From: DATBAT01 sp963824805
GTDB taxonomy: Bacteria > Acidobacteriota > Terriglobia > Terriglobales > Acidobacteriaceae
Assembly (NCBI GenBank): GCA_963824805.1
Contig: CAWGQZ010000048.1
Location: forward strand, 53,735 to 117,734
DNA length: 64,000 nt
Direction of reading: 5' to 3'
Part shown: piece after piece, positions 8,066 through 16,685 of the stretch
Layout: each line of letters starts with the position of its first letter
Position numbering within the stretch: position 1 is the first letter of the stretch
Translations under genes and position numbers: made by a program
The notes under the pieces: generated by a model
Database searches by the model: none
What the model saw: only the letters and a program-made list of their open reading frames with translations
Told to the model about the DNA's origin: nothing

Positions 8066-9646
8066 ATGCAACGAAGGCGATTCATTAAAGAGCTAGGAGT
8101 TCTAGGTGCAACATCGTGCCTGGCATTGCACGGCGTCCGCGGATTTTCAGAGAGTGGGAATGCCGCGAATGCGAGCGGCGGCAAGCCCGCTCCCTCCGGG
8201 CTGACCATTCATCCCGACAATCCCAGATATTTTCTTTTCCGTGGCCGTCCTCTCGTGCTGCTCGCGGCCAGCGAGCACTACGGATCCATCGTCAACCGGC
8301 GCTTCGATTTTGAAAGCTATTTGCAGGATGCAGCTGCAAGGAAACAGACGGTCACTCGTACGTTTGCTCTCTATCGAGAGCTGCAGTCGGCAAGGAATCC
8401 TTACTCGCCACTCAAGGCCGAATCTCCCGATTACATCACGCCATGGCCACGCACCGGTCCTGGCCGCGCCCGCGACGGCGAGCTGAAGTTCGACCTTGAC
8501 CACTGGAACCCCGAATACTTTGAGCGGTTGCACCGGTTTTTATCGAAGGCTTCGCAACTCGGTATCGTGGTCGAGTTGACTCTATTGAGCAATACCTACA
8601 GCGATGATTGCTGGGATTTGAATCCTCTGCGGGAAGGCAACAATCTCCAGGGTGTGGGCGATATAAAGTGGCAGGAATATCTCTCCCAACGCGATCCCAA
8701 ACTTTTCGAGCGGCAAGTTTCTCACATTCGCAAGATCGCCCAGGAAACCAGCAAGTACGACAACGTCTACTACGAAATCTGCAATGAGCCCGGTGGTGGT
8801 TTCCCGAATGAACCCTCGCCCACGGAAGTAGACGAGTGGCAACAGGCAATTGCCGCAGTCTTGCGGGAGGAGATGAACAAGCTTGGCCGTACCCATCTGG
8901 TTTCGGGTCAGAATGCCTTTGCTTACGAACCAGAATTCTTTCAAGGATTCGACGCCAGCTACGCGGGAACGATGCTCGACATCGTGAATGTTCATCCTCT
9001 GCCCCACCTCACTCTTAAAGGACGTCAGTATGAGCTGGGCAATTTCATGTCGAAAGAATTGCAATTAGGCGAGTTTCGCAACTTCTTTCTGACGGCCAAT
9101 AAGGAATCAAAGCCCACTGTATCCGATGAAGATAACGATGCCAGCATGTATGTAGACGATATCGGTTGGACAATTCACCGCAAACGCGCCTGGATGGCAG
9201 TGTTTTGCGGCGCGCACTATGACTTCATTGATTTTTCCATTCAGGCGCACCTCGAAGGGGGGACCATCGAGTCACAGAACAAGATTCGCAACTGGATAAA
9301 GCACTTATCAGAATTCATTTCCAGCTTCGATTTTATCCATGCAAGCACAGAGCAAGACTGGATTGGCAGTGTCCCGGAACATACGGTCGGAGCAGGACTT
9401 TCCATTCGCGGGCGAGACTATGTCGGCTACATCGCAGATAGTCGAGAGGTGACCGAAGCGGCGGCTGGCAATCCGATCCAAGGCGAAATAACAGCTCGAT
9501 TGCCCGAGGGCAACTATTCCTTGAATTTCTATTCCCCGACAACTGGGGAGAAGTTCGACTCAAGAAAGATAAAAGGTGGAGACATCAAAATTCGCGTGAA
9601 TGCCTTCCAGCAGGACCTCGCATTCCGCATCACCCTTGCAAGGTAA
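8066..9646 (+). CDS. Tat-exported glycoside hydrolase-like protein (clan GH-A fold)
   Basis: The 526-residue protein begins with a twin-arginine signal (MQRRRFIKELGVLGAT), so it is probably exported folded. The body resembles a TIM-barrel glycosidase: the segment YYEICNEPGGG near residue 240 carries the acid/base glutamate typical of clan GH-A, and SDEDNDASMYVDD further on may carry the nucleophile. The last 90 residues look like the beta-sandwich often found as a C-terminal collagen-binding-like domain in such proteins. ATG 8066 has AGAGGA upstream and is preferred over a start 14 codons earlier. The substrate is unknown. It faces the SDR operon tail to tail with an 11-base gap. Confidence 0.75.
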   Translation: MQRRRFIKELGVLGATSCLALHGVRGFSESGNAANASGGKPAPSGLTIHPDNPRYFLFRGRPLVLLAASEHYGSIVNRRFDFESYLQDAAARKQTVTRTFALYRELQSARNPYSPLKAESPDYITPWPRTGPGRARDGELKFDLDHWNPEYFERLHRFLSKASQLGIVVELTLLSNTYSDDCWDLNPLREGNNLQGVGDIKWQEYLSQRDPKLFERQVSHIRKIAQETSKYDNVYYEICNEPGGGFPNEPSPTEVDEWQQAIAAVLREEMNKLGRTHLVSGQNAFAYEPEFFQGFDASYAGTMLDIVNVHPLPHLTLKGRQYELGNFMSKELQLGEFRNFFLTANKESKPTVSDEDNDASMYVDDIGWTIHRKRAWMAVFCGAHYDFIDFSIQAHLEGGTIESQNKIRNWIKHLSEFISSFDFIHASTEQDWIGSVPEHTVGAGLSIRGRDYVGYIADSREVTEAAAGNPIQGEITARLPEGNYSLNFYSPTTGEKFDSRKIKGGDIKIRVNAFQQDLAFRITLAR

Positions 9647-9657
9647 TAGTGGTCGCA

Positions 9658-10470
9658 TTACTTGATGTTCTGGGTTTTCCCGGATGAGCGCGACCACTCC
9701 GCAGCAGCGGTGTAGCCGGCATCGACAACCAGCGAGGTTCCCGTGATTCCGGATGATCTGTCGCCAGAGAGATAAAGGACGGCGTCGGCAATTTCCCGCG
9801 GGGAGAGCATGCGAGTCAGGGGCACCCGCTCACATCGCTCTTTCAAAGTACGGTCGGGATCAGCCGTTGTATTGGCATGCAGGCGAAGCATAGGAGTATC
9901 TGTGATCCCCGGGCACACGCAGTTCACGCGGATGCCGTCTTCCGCAAGATCGAGCGCCAGGGCCTTTGACAGCATTACGACTGCTCCCTTGGCGGCCACG
10001 TAGGCGGGGGTTCCTCTTTGCGCAACCATTCCTGACACCGACCCCATATTCACGATCGTCGGTTGCGCCGCGAGACGTAGCGCAGGTAGCAGGTATTTCA
10101 CCGCCAGAAACATGGACTTCACATTGACGTCCATAACGCGGTCCCAATCCTCCCCGCTCGATTCTTCGACAGTTTTCACCATTACGATGCCGGCGTTATT
10201 TACAAGATGATCCACCTTGCGAAACCGGTCGGAGATTGTTGTCATCGTTGCACGCATTTCAGTTTCAGCGCCAACATCCACGCGATAGAATTCGCTGCCC
10301 GGGGAAATTGCTTTGATCTTATCGAGTGCGGCCCGGCCCTCTTTGTCATTCTGGTCAAGCAGCGCGACAGTGGCTCCCTCTTCTGCGAAGCGTTGAGCGA
10401 CAGCAAATCCAATGCCCGCGGCTGCTCCCGTGATAACCGCAATCCGGTCCTCGAAGTGGAGACGATTCAT
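9658..10470 (-). CDS. Short-chain dehydrogenase/reductase (last gene of a four-gene operon)
   Basis: A 270-residue classical SDR with the cofactor motif TGAAAGIG near residue 14, NNAG near 90, the catalytic Ser in MGSVSGM and the YVAAK Tyr-Lys pair near 157. These enzymes oxidise or reduce hydroxyl groups with NAD(P). The ATG at 10470 overlaps the stop of the MBL-fold gene by four bases (ATGA), so the two are translationally coupled; longer in-frame extensions upstream only repeat the other gene in a different frame. In this operon with an aldolase and a hydroxyacid dehydrogenase, a role in sugar or sugar-acid oxidation is likely, but the substrate is not known. Confidence 0.88.
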   Translation of the reverse strand: MNRLHFEDRIAVITGAAAGIGFAVAQRFAEEGATVALLDQNDKEGRAALDKIKAISPGSEFYRVDVGAETEMRATMTTISDRFRKVDHLVNNAGIVMVKTVEESSGEDWDRVMDVNVKSMFLAVKYLLPALRLAAQPTIVNMGSVSGMVAQRGTPAYVAAKGAVVMLSKALALDLAEDGIRVNCVCPGITDTPMLRLHANTTADPDRTLKERCERVPLTRMLSPREIADAVLYLSGDRSSGITGTSLVVDAGYTAAAEWSRSSGKTQNIK

Positions 10471-11243
10471 GCCACCACGCCACCCGGAAAGCGCTGAAAC
10501 ACTTCGGGATCGTAAACCGAGGCGCAAATCTTCGCTTCTTTCCGGATACGCGCCCAGGTTGCATCCGCCTCCATCATGCTCTCCATCACGCCCAGATAAT
10601 GTCCCTGCTCGATGTTTCCGTACTTGAAGAAGCAGTCGGTAAGGATCACTGGTCCGCGTGCGGTGTCGATGCAAACTGCCATCGACGAACGATGATGTAC
10701 CCCAGCCCAAAACACGCGGATGCCGGGGAGCACCTCGTCTTCATCCTGCAGAAGGCGGACTTTTTCCCATCCCTCATTCTGGAGGTAGTTGTTTACCTCG
10801 GGGGGGATGCGAAGATGACGAGGCACATGCAAGTGATAGTAAGGAGCCTGAAAGTCTTCAATCCATCCTTTGCGGGAGATGCAGATTTCGGCGTTGCGAA
10901 AAAGATGGATATTGGCAGTGGCGTAGGTTTGCAGCGGGGTGACGATGACCTTCGAGATATCGCTTACATCCAGGCCTTGCGAACGAAGAATATTCTGCGG
11001 AAGCTGGTCCTCCGAACGGACAATCTTTGCTTCGGGATATCCAAAAAACTTCTCCCAGGCTTGATTCATAACGGTAAGGTCCTGCGGAGGCCCGGTGTTG
11101 ATGAGGATGTTCTCTCCACCGCCCCGCACCAGGTAGATGATCACATTCATTTCTTCCCGCTGGTTCCAGCGCTCCATCCAGTAGACTTCGGGTCCCGGAA
11201 CCCAGAAAGTGCCCGCATTGAATGCTTGAATCGAATAGTGCAT
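10467..11243 (-). CDS. MBL-fold (N-acyl homoserine lactonase-like) protein with a degenerate metal site
   Basis: The 258-residue protein aligns by eye with metallo-beta-lactamase-fold lactonases: a hydrophobic VIIYLVRGGGENILINTG start, VIVTPLQTYATAN at about 100-112, GVHHRSS near 181, TDCFFKY near 202 and VYDPEVFQRF near 245. The family's HxHxDH metal motif should occupy 102-110 but reads TPLQTYATA, and the late GHDP histidine is a tyrosine, so most zinc ligands are missing. It may be a non-metal or non-catalytic homologue. It sits 20 bases after the aldolase gene and overlaps the SDR gene by four bases. Lactonase-like action on a sugar lactone would fit the operon, but the residues argue against normal chemistry. 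Confidence 0.75.
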   Translation of the reverse strand: MHYSIQAFNAGTFWVPGPEVYWMERWNQREEMNVIIYLVRGGGENILINTGPPQDLTVMNQAWEKFFGYPEAKIVRSEDQLPQNILRSQGLDVSDISKVIVTPLQTYATANIHLFRNAEICISRKGWIEDFQAPYYHLHVPRHLRIPPEVNNYLQNEGWEKVRLLQDEDEVLPGIRVFWAGVHHRSSMAVCIDTARGPVILTDCFFKYGNIEQGHYLGVMESMMEADATWARIRKEAKICASVYDPEVFQRFPGGVVA

Positions 11244-11263
11244 GGATTCGGTCCTCTGCTGTT

Positions 11264-12040
11264 TTATTTGGACTTCTGCATAGCGTTAACTACTGCCGCG
11301 CGAAATCCGCGCACGCCGCCCATGAAAACTCCAATGTCGCTGCCAAGGCTTAGAACGCGGAAACCCTTCGCGATCCAATGAATGGCCGCCTCGGGGGACG
11401 GAGGCAGAAATCCTGGCGCCACTCCATGCCTTTGGCACGAAGCGAGTAGGGCATCCATTGCCTCCAGGAATCGCGGATGTTCGAACTGTCCGGGAATGCC
11501 CATCGACACCGTCAGATCGTAGTGGCCCATCCAGGCGACGTCGACGCCGGGCACGGAGATGATCTCATCCAAATGCTCGAAGGCTTTCGCGGTCTCCAGC
11601 AGAAGAATTACCGCGTTGGCTTCGTTGGCCTCCGCGAAAAACTCAGGACCACCGGGTTGATATGCATCGTGAGCGATTCCTAAAGCCACACCTCTTCGCC
11701 CCGCCGGCGGATACTTCAATTCCGCTACGACCTGCTCCGCTTGCTTGCATGTTTCAACCCGTGGAACCATCACTCCACGTGCCCCGATATCAAGCAGCCT
11801 GGAAAGCGGCGCGGAAGACAGATCAGCAACCCTGGCCATAGGGACGATTTCGCTGCCCCGGCAGGAGGCGATCATCTCCGCCATAAGGCCGATATCGCAT
11901 CGGCCGTGTTCCATATCGAAGATGACGAATTCCATGCCGGCCGCAGCCAGCATGGGGCCAATGCCGGGAGTGAAAAGCTCTAGCACCATCTGGCCAAGGA
12001 CCACTTGCTGGTTTTGTAACCGCTTTCGGAAGTTGGTCAT
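11264..12040 (-). CDS. HpcH/HpaI family class II aldolase
   Basis: This 258-residue enzyme resembles 2-keto-3-deoxy acid aldolases such as 2-dehydro-3-deoxyglucarate and 2-keto-3-deoxyrhamnonate aldolase. They use a divalent metal to cleave a 2-keto-3-deoxy sugar acid to pyruvate and an aldehyde. Recognisable segments are FVIFDMEHGR, RGVMVPRVET, LLLETAKAF and VAWMGHYDLTVSMG, which carry the metal-binding Glu and Asp and the active-site His. Its ATG overlaps the stop of the upstream hydroxyacid dehydrogenase by four bases. With a sugar-acid dehydratase 9 kb away in the same island, a non-phosphorylated Entner-Doudoroff type pathway is plausible. Confidence 0.9.
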   Translation of the reverse strand: MTNFRKRLQNQQVVLGQMVLELFTPGIGPMLAAAGMEFVIFDMEHGRCDIGLMAEMIASCRGSEIVPMARVADLSSAPLSRLLDIGARGVMVPRVETCKQAEQVVAELKYPPAGRRGVALGIAHDAYQPGGPEFFAEANEANAVILLLETAKAFEHLDEIISVPGVDVAWMGHYDLTVSMGIPGQFEHPRFLEAMDALLASCQRHGVAPGFLPPSPEAAIHWIAKGFRVLSLGSDIGVFMGGVRGFRAAVVNAMQKSK

Positions 12041-13086
12041 GATTTGTTAAACCACGATCGGTAGTTGTCGAGCTTCTTCCTAAAACCCGGCCGGTCAAGC
12101 ACCTCCCGGTTCACGACACTTTTGGGAACTTCACCGCGCTGGATAGCCAAGGCGCCTTCGCAATCGGTGCGGCCCATATCCCGGAAGAGTTCCGACGTCC
12201 AGGCGACGGAATGAGAAGTGAGGATGACGTTGTCCAAACCGGCTAACGGCGAAGCAGCATCCAAAGGCTCTTGCTCAAATACGTCAAGCCCGGCGCCCCC
12301 CAGCTTTCCAGCATTGAGGGCGGCAATTAATGCCTGCTGGTTCACGATCGGCCCACGTGCGGTATTGATGAGGATCGCGTCGGCCTTCATAAGGGCCAGT
12401 TCACCCTCCCCAATCAAACCTCTCGTCTCGGGAGTGAGCGCGCAATTGATGAGAACGTAGTCGGACGACTTGAGCAGTTCATCCAGCGGAACCAACTCTA
12501 CGCCCAGATCCTGGGCTCGTCCGGGCTTAGCATAGGGATCAAAAGCTAGAAACTTTCTTACTCCAAACGGCCGAAGCAGCCGAATCGTTTCCGAGGCGAT
12601 GTTTCCCAGCCCTACCGTGCCAACCACGCGGTCCTCCGGTTGCCGTCCAAGACGACTGGTACTCTCCGCCCATCGGCCCTGCCGAACCGCCCTGTCTTTC
12701 ACTACGAGATTGTGCGATAGCGCCAGAACGAACAGAACGATGGATTCCGCAACCGGACGCACCACGGCGTCAGGCGTAATAAAGACCGCGATGTCATGCT
12801 CGGTACACGCGGCCAAATCCACGTTGTCGTAACCGACGCCGCAGCGGCCTATGGCACAAAGGCGCTGGATCCCCAGCAACGATGCGGCGGTAAAGCGCGG
12901 CTTGAGAGATATGACGACATCATAAGGAAGCAGTTGCTCAGGCACATACTCGCCCCGGTACTCCCTTATAAAATCGTAAGTGAGACCGGGGACCTCTTTG
13001 AGCAAGGCCAATCCAATGTCGGGAAACACAAGTTGACCGTGCTTATCCAGAAAGTCGTTTGAAAAACCGACTCGGAATTTGTCCAT
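12037..13086 (-). CDS. D-isomer-specific 2-hydroxyacid dehydrogenase
   Basis: The first gene of a four-gene minus-strand operon encodes 349 residues of the D-2-hydroxyacid dehydrogenase family. The NAD fold motif GTVGLGNI is near 156, the substrate Arg is in NTARGPIVN (about 244), the Glu is in EQEP (about 273) and the catalytic His is in TSHS (about 292), so the active site is complete. Family members reduce 2-keto acids such as glyoxylate, hydroxypyruvate or 2-keto sugar acids. It overlaps the aldolase gene by four bases. It is transcribed divergently from a Tat-exported glycosidase-like gene across a 171-base gap that must hold both promoters. Confidence 0.9.
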   Translation of the reverse strand: MDKFRVGFSNDFLDKHGQLVFPDIGLALLKEVPGLTYDFIREYRGEYVPEQLLPYDVVISLKPRFTAASLLGIQRLCAIGRCGVGYDNVDLAACTEHDIAVFITPDAVVRPVAESIVLFVLALSHNLVVKDRAVRQGRWAESTSRLGRQPEDRVVGTVGLGNIASETIRLLRPFGVRKFLAFDPYAKPGRAQDLGVELVPLDELLKSSDYVLINCALTPETRGLIGEGELALMKADAILINTARGPIVNQQALIAALNAGKLGGAGLDVFEQEPLDAASPLAGLDNVILTSHSVAWTSELFRDMGRTDCEGALAIQRGEVPKSVVNREVLDRPGFRKKLDNYRSWFNKS

Positions 13087-13257
13087 GTGGGCCGCTAGAC
13101 CTTTTTTCTGTAGTTCTGAACCCCGGTTGAATCGCTGTCAACCACCAACCCTGCGAGATGTTACCATTGCGGGCGCAATCGGAGCTTGCACAGATCGAGA
13201 ATAAGGTGCGGCGTGTCTTGAGCGGAAATTTCAGGAATCGAACCAGGGAGGCATTAA

Positions 13258-14988
13258 ATGGAAGACCGAAAGATTGACCCGGTCACACGCAGATCTTTTA
13301 TCGGAAAATCCGGGATCGCCTCTCTTGCAACCGCCTCGCTGGCCACGGCCGGAAGCCTGGACGCTCTCGCTGCAACGGTGCGAAACGCCCAACCTGCTCG
13401 TACTTATTACGCCACACAACGCGTGGTCCAGGAGTGGGGCTTCACCTCCGGCAAAGCCTATTCTGATCCATTCAACCAGGTCGAGCTCGACGTAATCTTC
13501 ACCGACCCTCAAGGCGAGGAACATCGCATGCCGGCGTTCTGGGCCGGCGACCAGAATTGGCGTGTGCGCTTCAGCGGTACCAAGACCGGCAAACATACCT
13601 TCCGCACGGTCTCAAATGACCCTTCCAATCCGGATCTTCACGATCAGAAGGGCGAGATCATCGTCTCGGAATACGCCGGAGACAATCCTCTGCTGAAACA
13701 TGGGCCGGTCCGGATTGCCGCCGATCATCATCACTTTGAGCACGTGGACGGCACACCATTCTTCTGGCTGGGCGATACCTGGTGGATGGCGCTCTGCCAT
13801 CGTCTAAGCTGGCCGAACGATTTTCGTACGCTGGTCTCTGACCGGGTTAGCAAAGGCTTCACCGTGATCCAGATCATTGCCGGACTTTATCCAGACATGC
13901 CCGCGTTCGATCCGCGAGGAGCCAATGAAGCTGGTTATCCCTGGGAAGCGGACTATACGCGCATCAACCCGAAGTATTTCGACGCCGCCGACCTCCGCAT
14001 TCAAGAGTTGGTGAATCGCGGCCTGGCACCCTGCATTGTCGGTTGCTGGGGGTATTTTCTAGGATTCATGGGCATGGCAAAGATCAAGCAGCACTGGCGG
14101 AATATCGTCGCCCGGTGGGGCGCCTACCCGGCCATCTGGTGCCTCGCGGGAGAGGGCACCATGCCTTATTACCTATCCAAGAATAAAGAAGCAGACATGG
14201 CTGCACAGAAGACGGGTTGGACCGAGGTCGCCCGCTATGTCCGCAGTATTGATCCCCACAAGCATTGCATCACGATTCATCCCTCCGACACGGCGCGCGA
14301 CAGCGTCGAAGACCCATCCGTCCTCGATTTCGACATGCTGCAAACCGGCCACTCGGACCGCAAGAGTTATCCCAACACGGTGGACAAAGTTACCGGTGAA
14401 TTCTCGCGAAAGCCGCCCATGCCGGTGCTGGTGGGCGAGGTATGTTACGAAGGAATTCTGGACGAAAACCGCCAGGAAGTTTCCAGATTCGTCTTTTGGG
14501 CTTCGGTGTTGAGCGGTGCCGCTGGGCATACATATGGGGCCGATGGAATCTGGCAGCTCAATACTCCCGAACAGCCCTACGGACCTTCTCCGCATGGACG
14601 CTCATGGGGTGGACCGTCCTGGGACGTAGCGGCGCAGCTGCCCGGTTCGCGACAGCTCGGTGTAGCCAAGCAGTTGTTGGCCCGCCTCGAGTGGTGGCGA
14701 CTGGAACCACATCCGGAGTGGGTTGAGCCGCATTGGAGCAAGGAAGACTATCAACTTCCTTATGCAGCCGGTATCCCGGGCAAACTGAGGATCGTGTTCG
14801 TGCCCCCGATGTGGGACCCTCCCACCATCACGCGGCTTGAGTCCGGCTACCAGGCATTCTTTTTTGACCCACGCACCGGAAAAGAACATCCGATCGGTGA
14901 TGCTGCGCCTGATTCGAGTGGAATTTGGAAGGCTCCCATCACACCGACATTTGAGCAATGGGTGATCGTGCTGGAGAGAAAGGGCTAG
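13258..14988 (+). CDS. Tat-exported DUF5060/DUF4038 glycoside hydrolase (GH140 apiosidase-like)
   Basis: The 576-residue protein starts with a Tat signal (VTRRSFIGKSGIASLATAS). Residues about 50-140 form a DUF5060-like beta-sandwich, with the typical AFWAGDQNWRVRFSGTKTGK segment. The rest is a DUF4038 TIM barrel: WLGDTWW, IWCLAGEGTMPYY (possible acid/base Glu) and VLVGEVCYEGI (possible nucleophile Glu). DUF4038 proteins include GH140 apiosidases that cut apiose from rhamnogalacturonan-II, but related sequences act on other glycosides, so apiose is only one candidate. It sits opposite the dehydrogenase-aldolase operon. The start has GGGAGG upstream. Confidence 0.8.
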   Translation: MEDRKIDPVTRRSFIGKSGIASLATASLATAGSLDALAATVRNAQPARTYYATQRVVQEWGFTSGKAYSDPFNQVELDVIFTDPQGEEHRMPAFWAGDQNWRVRFSGTKTGKHTFRTVSNDPSNPDLHDQKGEIIVSEYAGDNPLLKHGPVRIAADHHHFEHVDGTPFFWLGDTWWMALCHRLSWPNDFRTLVSDRVSKGFTVIQIIAGLYPDMPAFDPRGANEAGYPWEADYTRINPKYFDAADLRIQELVNRGLAPCIVGCWGYFLGFMGMAKIKQHWRNIVARWGAYPAIWCLAGEGTMPYYLSKNKEADMAAQKTGWTEVARYVRSIDPHKHCITIHPSDTARDSVEDPSVLDFDMLQTGHSDRKSYPNTVDKVTGEFSRKPPMPVLVGEVCYEGILDENRQEVSRFVFWASVLSGAAGHTYGADGIWQLNTPEQPYGPSPHGRSWGGPSWDVAAQLPGSRQLGVAKQLLARLEWWRLEPHPEWVEPHWSKEDYQLPYAAGIPGKLRIVFVPPMWDPPTITRLESGYQAFFFDPRTGKEHPIGDAAPDSSGIWKAPITPTFEQWVIVLERKG

Positions 14989-15041
14989 CCGAAAATATCC
15001 TTCATCGGGCACCACACCAACGGCACTTTTTGTCGCCAGTG

Positions 15042-15118
15042 TGGTGACCCCGGAGGGAGTCGAACCCCCAACCCTCAGATCCGAAGTCTGATGCTCTATC
15101 CAGTTGAGCTACGGGGCC
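15042..15118 (-). tRNA. tRNA-Arg, anticodon TCG
   Basis: Read on the minus strand, the 77 bases form a full cloverleaf. A GGCCCCG acceptor arm pairs with CGGGGTC, followed by discriminator A and an encoded CCA. The anticodon stem TCAGA/TCTGA encloses loop CTTCGGA, giving anticodon TCG (reads CGA). The T-arm carries GGTTCGACTC. An 8-base inverted repeat (CACCACAC at 15010-15017, GTGTGGTG at 15039-15046) overlaps the 3' end and could form a downstream hairpin. Confidence 0.93.
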
Positions 15119-15281
15119 ATTCTGTGGTTCATGAGTCGTCAGCCATTTTACATGCAGAGGTAGGCGGCCAAGCACAGGGAAACGACAGTTTTAGTTCAAA
15201 ATTTCCATCACGGATGCGCGACCCAGGTGGCGAAAGATATATTATGCGGCCTGCGGCATCTTCCAGTACAAAGGCGGGACT

Positions 15282-16683
15282 ATGGCGATTGATCGACGGG
15301 ATTTTCTAAAGACGACAGGAAGAGCAATGGCTGGGGGCGCAGCGACCCTCGCCTTAGGAGGCAGGGTACTGGGCGCCAACGACCGTGTTCGGGTGGCGAT
15401 TTGCGGAGTGCGCGGCCGGGGTAATGATCACCTCAAAGGGTTTGCCAAGGTTCCCGGCACCGAAATTGCCGCTATGTGCGATGTCGACGAAACCGTATTA
15501 GACCAGCGTCTCGGTGACGCGGAAAAGATGGGGTTAGCCCGCCCCAAGCCATACAGCGACATCCGCAAGCTGCTCGAGGACAAAAATATTGACGCCATTT
15601 CCATCGCCACTCCCAATCATTGGCACTCGCTGATGGCGATCTGGGCCTGCCAGGCGGGCAAAGATGTTTACGTCGAAAAACCCTGCTCGCACAACTGGTT
15701 TGAAGGACGTCAACTGGTGCGCGCCGTGAAAAAGTACAACCGCATTTGCCAACACGGCAGCCAGTCACGCTCCAATCCTGGCATGATTGAAGCTATCAAG
15801 CGGGTGAATGACGGCACCATCGGCGACACCTATCTGGCGCGCGCTCTCTGCTACAAATGGCGGCCCAGCATTGGACATGCCCAGCCGGAAGCGGTGCCAG
15901 CCGGCGTCAACTACGATCTGTGGACCGGTCCCGCACCTATGAAGCCCTTCACCCGCAATCGCTTTCATTACAACTGGCATTGGATCTGGGATACAGGCAA
16001 CGGTGACATCGGCAACCAGGCCATCCACGAAATCGACATTGCCCGCTGGGGACTTGGGCGTGCGTTTCCCGGTTCAGGCGTCCGCCATGGGCGGGCACTT
16101 CATGTTTGACGATGACCAGGAGACCCCCAACACACTGAACGCCACATTCGTCTTCGAGGAACCGCAAGGCAAGCGCAAAATGATGGAACTCGAAGTGCGG
16201 CACTGGATCACCAATCACGAGGCAGAGATCGGCACTGACGCCTATGGCGCCAGCGGCATCCCGGCTGCGGGCCTGACCAAAAAGCCCGACGACAAACAAA
16301 CCTTGGGGCCGAAGGACGCCAAGACCAACACCATCGGCAACATCTTCTACGGATCGAACGGTTACCTCGCGATCGACGGATACGATGCCTACAAAACCTG
16401 GCTCACCGATCAGGTCGAACCTGGGCCATCCGGCAAAGCTTCCGGCGACCATTGGGCAAATTTCATTGATTGCGTTCGCAGCCGGCGCGCCGAAGATCTT
16501 CATTGCCCGATCGAGGAAGGCCACATCTCTACCACGCTGGTGCATTTGGCCAATACTTCATACCGCCTGGGGCGTACGTTGAAATTTGATCCGGAGCGGG
16601 AGCAGGTCATTGGCGATGAAGAAGCCACACGTATGCTGCGTGGCAGCTATCGCGCTCCCTATGTAGTGCCGGAGGAGATCTAA
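15282..16683 (+). pseudogene. Tat-exported GFO/IDH/MocA oxidoreductase, split by one frameshift
   Basis: The gene encodes about 466 residues once one base near 16050-16060 is corrected. The first frame has a Tat signal (IDRRDFLKTTGRAMAGG), a Rossmann start (VAICGVRGRGND, about 38-49) and the EKP signature at 132-134. It runs out at 16109 after DIARWGLG. The expected continuation VRFPVQASAMGGHF starts in the next frame and runs to 16683 with the C-terminal beta-sheet domain. These enzymes oxidise or epimerise sugars with tightly bound NAD(P); exported members often act on glycosides. The break lies next to a TGGGGAC run, so a consensus error is as likely as true decay. The isomerase gene follows two bases later. 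Confidence 0.8.
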
Positions 16684-16685
16684 CT

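Noticed and set aside
10599..11381. A 260-residue plus-strand frame across the MBL-fold and aldolase genes
   Set aside because: It overlaps two convincing minus-strand genes in antisense and has no recognisable family signal.
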